From: Flavobacterium azooxidireducens | GTDB taxonomy: Bacteria; Bacteroidota; Bacteroidia; Flavobacteriales; Flavobacteriaceae | Assembly (NCBI RefSeq): GCF_023195775.1 | Contig: NZ_CP096205.1 | Location: 2,108,001 to 2,172,000, forward strand | Length of the DNA stretch: 64,000 nucleotides | Direction of reading: 5' to 3' | Part shown: positions 61,560 to 64,000 of the stretch, piece by piece | Layout of the letters: every line of letters starts with the position of its first letter | How positions within the stretch are numbered: position 1 is the stretch's first letter | Notes under the pieces: generated by a model | What the model saw: only the letters and a program-made list of their open reading frames with translations | Database searches by the model: none | What the model was told of the DNA's origin: nothing | Made by a program: the position numbers and the translations under genes

Positions 61560-62399
61560 ATGAAAGTATATATAATTGGTTTAGGATTAATTGGCGGTTC
61601 AATGGCTTTGGACATTCAAAGATTGTATGAAAACGCCGTGATTATCGGAATTGATTCAAATGAAAATCATCTTAACGAAGCATTATCATTGGGATTAATT
61701 CATCAAAAAGGAAATTTAGAAGATGATTTTGATGGAGATTTTGTCATTTTGGCTGTTCCGGTTGATGTGGCTTTAGTACTTTTGCCGAAAATTTTGGATA
61801 CTATTTCTGATAATACCATTGTAATTGATGTAGGTTCAACCAAGAAACCAATTTGCGAAGCAGTTGAAAATCATCCTAGAAGAAACAATTTTTTAGCCAC
61901 GCATCCAATTGCTGGAACAGAGTTTTCCGGACCAAAAGCAGCCATCGAAAATTTATTCGAAGATAAAGTTAACATCATCTGTGAAATTGAAAAAACATCC
62001 TATAAAAAACAGGAAAAAGCCTTAGAATTATTCCGAAATTTGAAAATGCGAATTCGTTATATGGAACCAAAATCACACGACAAACACATTGCTTATGTTT
62101 CACATTTGTCGCACATTAGTTCCTTTATGCTTGGAAAAACCGTCATTGAAAAAGAAAAAGACGAAAAAGATATTTTCGATATGGCCGGAAGCGGATTTGA
62201 AAGTACCGTTCGATTAGCCAAAAGTTCACCAGCAATGTGGACTCCGATTTTTAAACAAAATAAAAAACAAATTGTCAAATCGTTAGAAGAATATATTGCC
62301 AATTTATCATCCTTTAAATCCTTTTTAGAATCGGATGACTATGAAGCCATTTTTAACGAAATGAAAAACACAAACAGAATTAAAGAAATTTTAAAATAA
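61560..62399 (+). CDS. tyrA: Prephenate dehydrogenase
   Basis: 279-residue NAD(P)-dependent enzyme making 4-hydroxyphenylpyruvate for tyrosine. Seen: dinucleotide motif VYIIGLGLIGGSMALDI, IDSNENHLNEALSLG, ILAVPVDVALVLLPKIL, IVIDVGSTKKPICEAV, ATHPIAGTEFSGPKAA, catalytic His region HIAYVSHLSHISSFML and GSGFESTVRLAKSSPAMW. There is no fused chorismate mutase or ACT domain. It starts one base after the aminotransferase stop. Confidence 0.96.
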   Translation: MKVYIIGLGLIGGSMALDIQRLYENAVIIGIDSNENHLNEALSLGLIHQKGNLEDDFDGDFVILAVPVDVALVLLPKILDTISDNTIVIDVGSTKKPICEAVENHPRRNNFLATHPIAGTEFSGPKAAIENLFEDKVNIICEIEKTSYKKQEKALELFRNLKMRIRYMEPKSHDKHIAYVSHLSHISSFMLGKTVIEKEKDEKDIFDMAGSGFESTVRLAKSSPAMWTPIFKQNKKQIVKSLEEYIANLSSFKSFLESDDYEAIFNEMKNTNRIKEILK

Positions 62400-62402
62400 A
62401 GG

Positions 62403-62465
62403 GTTGTCTGTTATCTGTTGTCCGACAACCGACAACCGACAACCGATAACTGACAACCGACAACC
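62403..62465. repeat. Palindromic heptamer array between tyrA and the DAHP synthase gene
   Basis: Nine units in exact register: GTTGTCT, GTTATCT, GTTGTCC, then GACAACC x3, GATAACT, GACAACC x2. The left GTT units are complementary to the right GAC units, so a hairpin can form. It lies within the aromatic operon, six bases before the next ATG. Confidence 0.88.
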
Positions 62466-62471
62466 GAAACT

Positions 62472-63554
62472 ATGGAAAACGATAAAAATTTAAAAAACTG
62501 GTTAACCGATTTTCAATTAGAACATCCGTTAGTAATTGCAGGACCTTGCAGTGCAGAAACCGAAGAACAAGTATTAAAAATTGCTCGTGAATTAAAAAAC
62601 TCCGATGTAAGTATTTTTCGTGCCGGAATTTGGAAACCGCGAACGCGTCCCGGCGGATTTGAAGGAGTAGGAGCAATTGGATTGAATTGGTTGCAGAAAG
62701 CCAAAGCAGAAACAGGTTTGCTTATGGCGGTTGAAGTTGCCAATGCAGCTCACGTAAAATTAGCATTAGAACACGATATTGATGTTCTATGGATTGGTGC
62801 TCGAACCACCGTGAACCCTTTTGCTGTTCAAGAAATTGCCGATGCTTTGGAAGGAACCGATAAAATTGTATTATTAAAAAATCCTGTAAACCCCGATTTA
62901 TCGTTATGGATTGGTGGTTTGGAACGATTGTACAATGCAAATATTAAAAAGTTAGGCGTGATTCACCGTGGGTTTTCAACCTACGAAAAGACAAAATACC
63001 GCAATAATCCGGAGTGGCAAATTGCCATTGATTTGCAAAATAGATTTCCTGATTTGCCTTTAATTTGCGATCCTTCGCACATCACCGGAAAACGAGATAT
63101 GATTCACGAAGTTTCGCAACAAGCCTTAGATTTGAATTATGACGGATTAATTATAGAAACACATATCGACCCGGATAATGCTTGGAGTGATGCTCCTCAG
63201 CAAGTTACACCGACTGTTTTGAAACAAATTTTTCACGATTTACGCGTTCGAAAAGAAACTGATGAAGCCGATGATTACACAATGCGAATGAATAAATTAC
63301 GAACTCAAATTGATGAATTTGACAGTAAAATTCTCGAGATTTTGGGTGGAAGAATGAAAATTGCAGATCAAATTGGCGGATTGAAAAAAGAAAAGAATGT
63401 GGCTATTTTACAAAACAAAAGATGGCAGGAAATTTTAGATAAAATGATTGCAGAAGGAAGTCAAAAAGGGTTGAGTGAAGATTTTATTGTGCAACTTTTC
63501 AAAGCAATTCACCAAGAAAGTATCGATCATCAAGAAAAAATTATCAATTCTTGA
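62472..63554 (+). CDS. Bifunctional DAHP synthase / chorismate mutase
   Basis: 360-residue fusion. The N-terminal type I (KdsA-like) 3-deoxy-7-phosphoheptulonate synthase shows VIAGPCSAETEEQVLKIARE, FRAGIWKPRTRPGGFEG, LWIGARTTVNPFAVQEIADA, LLKNPVNPDLSLWIGGLERL and CDPSHITGKRD. The C-terminal 85 residues are an AroQ chorismate mutase (MRMNKLRTQIDEFDSKILEI, RMKIADQIGGLKKEKNVAIL, HQESIDHQEK). It supplies both the first step of the shikimate pathway and prephenate for PheA and TyrA. This operon can therefore be controlled as a whole by the Phe/Tyr attenuator upstream. Confidence 0.95.
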   Translation: MENDKNLKNWLTDFQLEHPLVIAGPCSAETEEQVLKIARELKNSDVSIFRAGIWKPRTRPGGFEGVGAIGLNWLQKAKAETGLLMAVEVANAAHVKLALEHDIDVLWIGARTTVNPFAVQEIADALEGTDKIVLLKNPVNPDLSLWIGGLERLYNANIKKLGVIHRGFSTYEKTKYRNNPEWQIAIDLQNRFPDLPLICDPSHITGKRDMIHEVSQQALDLNYDGLIIETHIDPDNAWSDAPQQVTPTVLKQIFHDLRVRKETDEADDYTMRMNKLRTQIDEFDSKILEILGGRMKIADQIGGLKKEKNVAILQNKRWQEILDKMIAEGSQKGLSEDFIVQLFKAIHQESIDHQEKIINS

Positions 63555-63568
63555 TTGATGAAAACGTG

Positions 63569-63576
63569 TATCTTTG
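63569..63576 (+). promoter_or_regulatory. -7 box TATCTTTG four bases from the rsgA ATG
   Basis: Perfect TAnnTTTG ending at 63576 with ATG at 63581, the same spacing as for the sensor kinase. It implies a leaderless or nearly leaderless rsgA mRNA separate from the aromatic operon. Confidence 0.55.
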
Positions 63577-63580
63577 TGGC

Positions 63581-64000
63581 ATGACAGGAATCGTTTATAA
63601 ATCTACCGGAAGTTGGTACACCGTTAAAGCCGAAGACAATCAATTTTATGATTGTAGGATTAAAGGGAAATTCCGCATGAAAGGAATCAAAAGTACCAAC
63701 CCAATTGCGGTGGGCGATGTGGTTGATTTTGAAATTGATGAAACTTCTGATGCGATTACAGGAAGCATTCATAACATTCACGATAGAAAGAATTATATTG
63801 TTCGAAAATCGGTTAATCTATCGAAACAAACGCACATCATTGCATCCAATATTGATATTGTTTTTTTGTTGGTTACTATCAATAATCCAATAACAACAAC
63901 AAGTTTTATTGATCGTTTTTTGGTAACTGCTGAAGCCTATCACATCAAAGCCGTATTGATTTTTAATAAAGTGGATACGTATGATGACGCAACTTTAGAC
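63581..64000 (+). CDS. rsgA: Ribosome small-subunit-dependent GTPase RsgA, 3' end cut by window
   Basis: 140 visible residues of a circularly permuted GTPase that assists 30S maturation. The N-terminal OB-fold is present (MTGIVYKSTGSWYTVKAEDN, CRIKGKFRMKGIKSTNPIAVGDVVDFEID). The start of the GTPase domain follows, with ASNIDIVFLLVTINNP and the NKVD specificity motif (G4) in VLIFNKVDTYDD. In cpGTPases G4 precedes G1, so the P-loop lies beyond the window. The ATG at 63581 is supported by the conserved TG.V..s.G.wY start and the adjacent promoter. Confidence 0.93.
   Translation, partial: MTGIVYKSTGSWYTVKAEDNQFYDCRIKGKFRMKGIKSTNPIAVGDVVDFEIDETSDAITGSIHNIHDRKNYIVRKSVNLSKQTHIIASNIDIVFLLVTINNPITTTSFIDRFLVTAEAYHIKAVLIFNKVDTYDDATLD

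Noticed and set aside
15213..62465. Heptamer arrays considered as CRISPR-like repeats
   Set aside because: Units are 7 bases with no unique spacers, the arrays are short and dispersed, and no cas genes are present.

Overview
The window is chromosomal DNA of a low-GC Flavobacteriaceae bacterium, most likely Flavobacterium or a close relative. The evidence is the gene content: PorT/SprT of the type IX secretion system (T9SS), a T9SS type A sorting domain, the gliding-motility ATPase GldA, a lipidated TamA homologue (TamL), GLPGLI proteins, DUF5686/CarboxypepD_reg proteins and a methionine synthase split into two genes. Shine-Dalgarno sequences are scarce, and Bacteroidetes-type -7 boxes (TAnnTTTG) lie in front of many genes. 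No rRNA, tRNA, CRISPR array, prophage or insertion sequence was seen.

Layout. 0-5 kb: tail-specific protease (cut by the window edge), an OppC-like permease, a secreted coiled-coil protein, and a two-gene secreted nuclease operon whose second gene carries a frameshift. 5-10.6 kb: the cell-shape operon mreB-mreC-mreD-mrdA-rodA (minus strand). 10.6-29.5 kb: housekeeping genes (purH, accD, fbaA, tamL, a SpoU methyltransferase, ubiE-porT, folA, thyA, a nucleoside transporter, etfBA, pdhB). 29.5-36.7 kb: a DUF5686 outer-membrane protein, soluble and membrane pyrophosphatases, deoxynucleoside kinase. 36.8-43.8 kb: two paralogous GLPGLI genes around a two-component system, followed by a TonB-receptor-like gene. 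43.9-56.5 kb: a methionine/SAM region (metK, metY, osmC-like, metX, hom, split metH, metF). 56.6-59.3 kb: envelope proteins and gldA. 59.4-63.6 kb: the aromatic amino acid operon pheA-aminotransferase-tyrA-DAHP synthase/chorismate mutase, then the start of rsgA.

The most interesting content is regulatory. Three unlisted short ORFs are amino-acid-specific leader peptides. Two Met/Cys-rich peptides lie in tandem before metY, and one Phe/Tyr-rich peptide lies before pheA. Each is followed by an intrinsic terminator, and each contains near its 3' end a copy of the distal terminator arm. That gives a simple three-segment attenuator (1:2 antiterminator versus 2:3 terminator). In the same region metH has a SAM-I riboswitch, and metK has a long leader with mutually exclusive helices that matches no SAM riboswitch class I know. 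Methionine synthesis therefore appears to be sensed both as aminoacyl-tRNA supply (metY) and as SAM (metH, perhaps metK).

The met and aro regions are also rich in dispersed repeats. There are heptamer arrays (GACAACC / GTTGTCN) at four loci, one inside the metH coding sequence. An octamer array lies 2 nt from the metY start. A long palindromic MITE-like element sits between the SAM riboswitch and metH, and a palindrome encodes the C-terminus of the first MetH protein. All calls come from reading the sequence; no database search was run.
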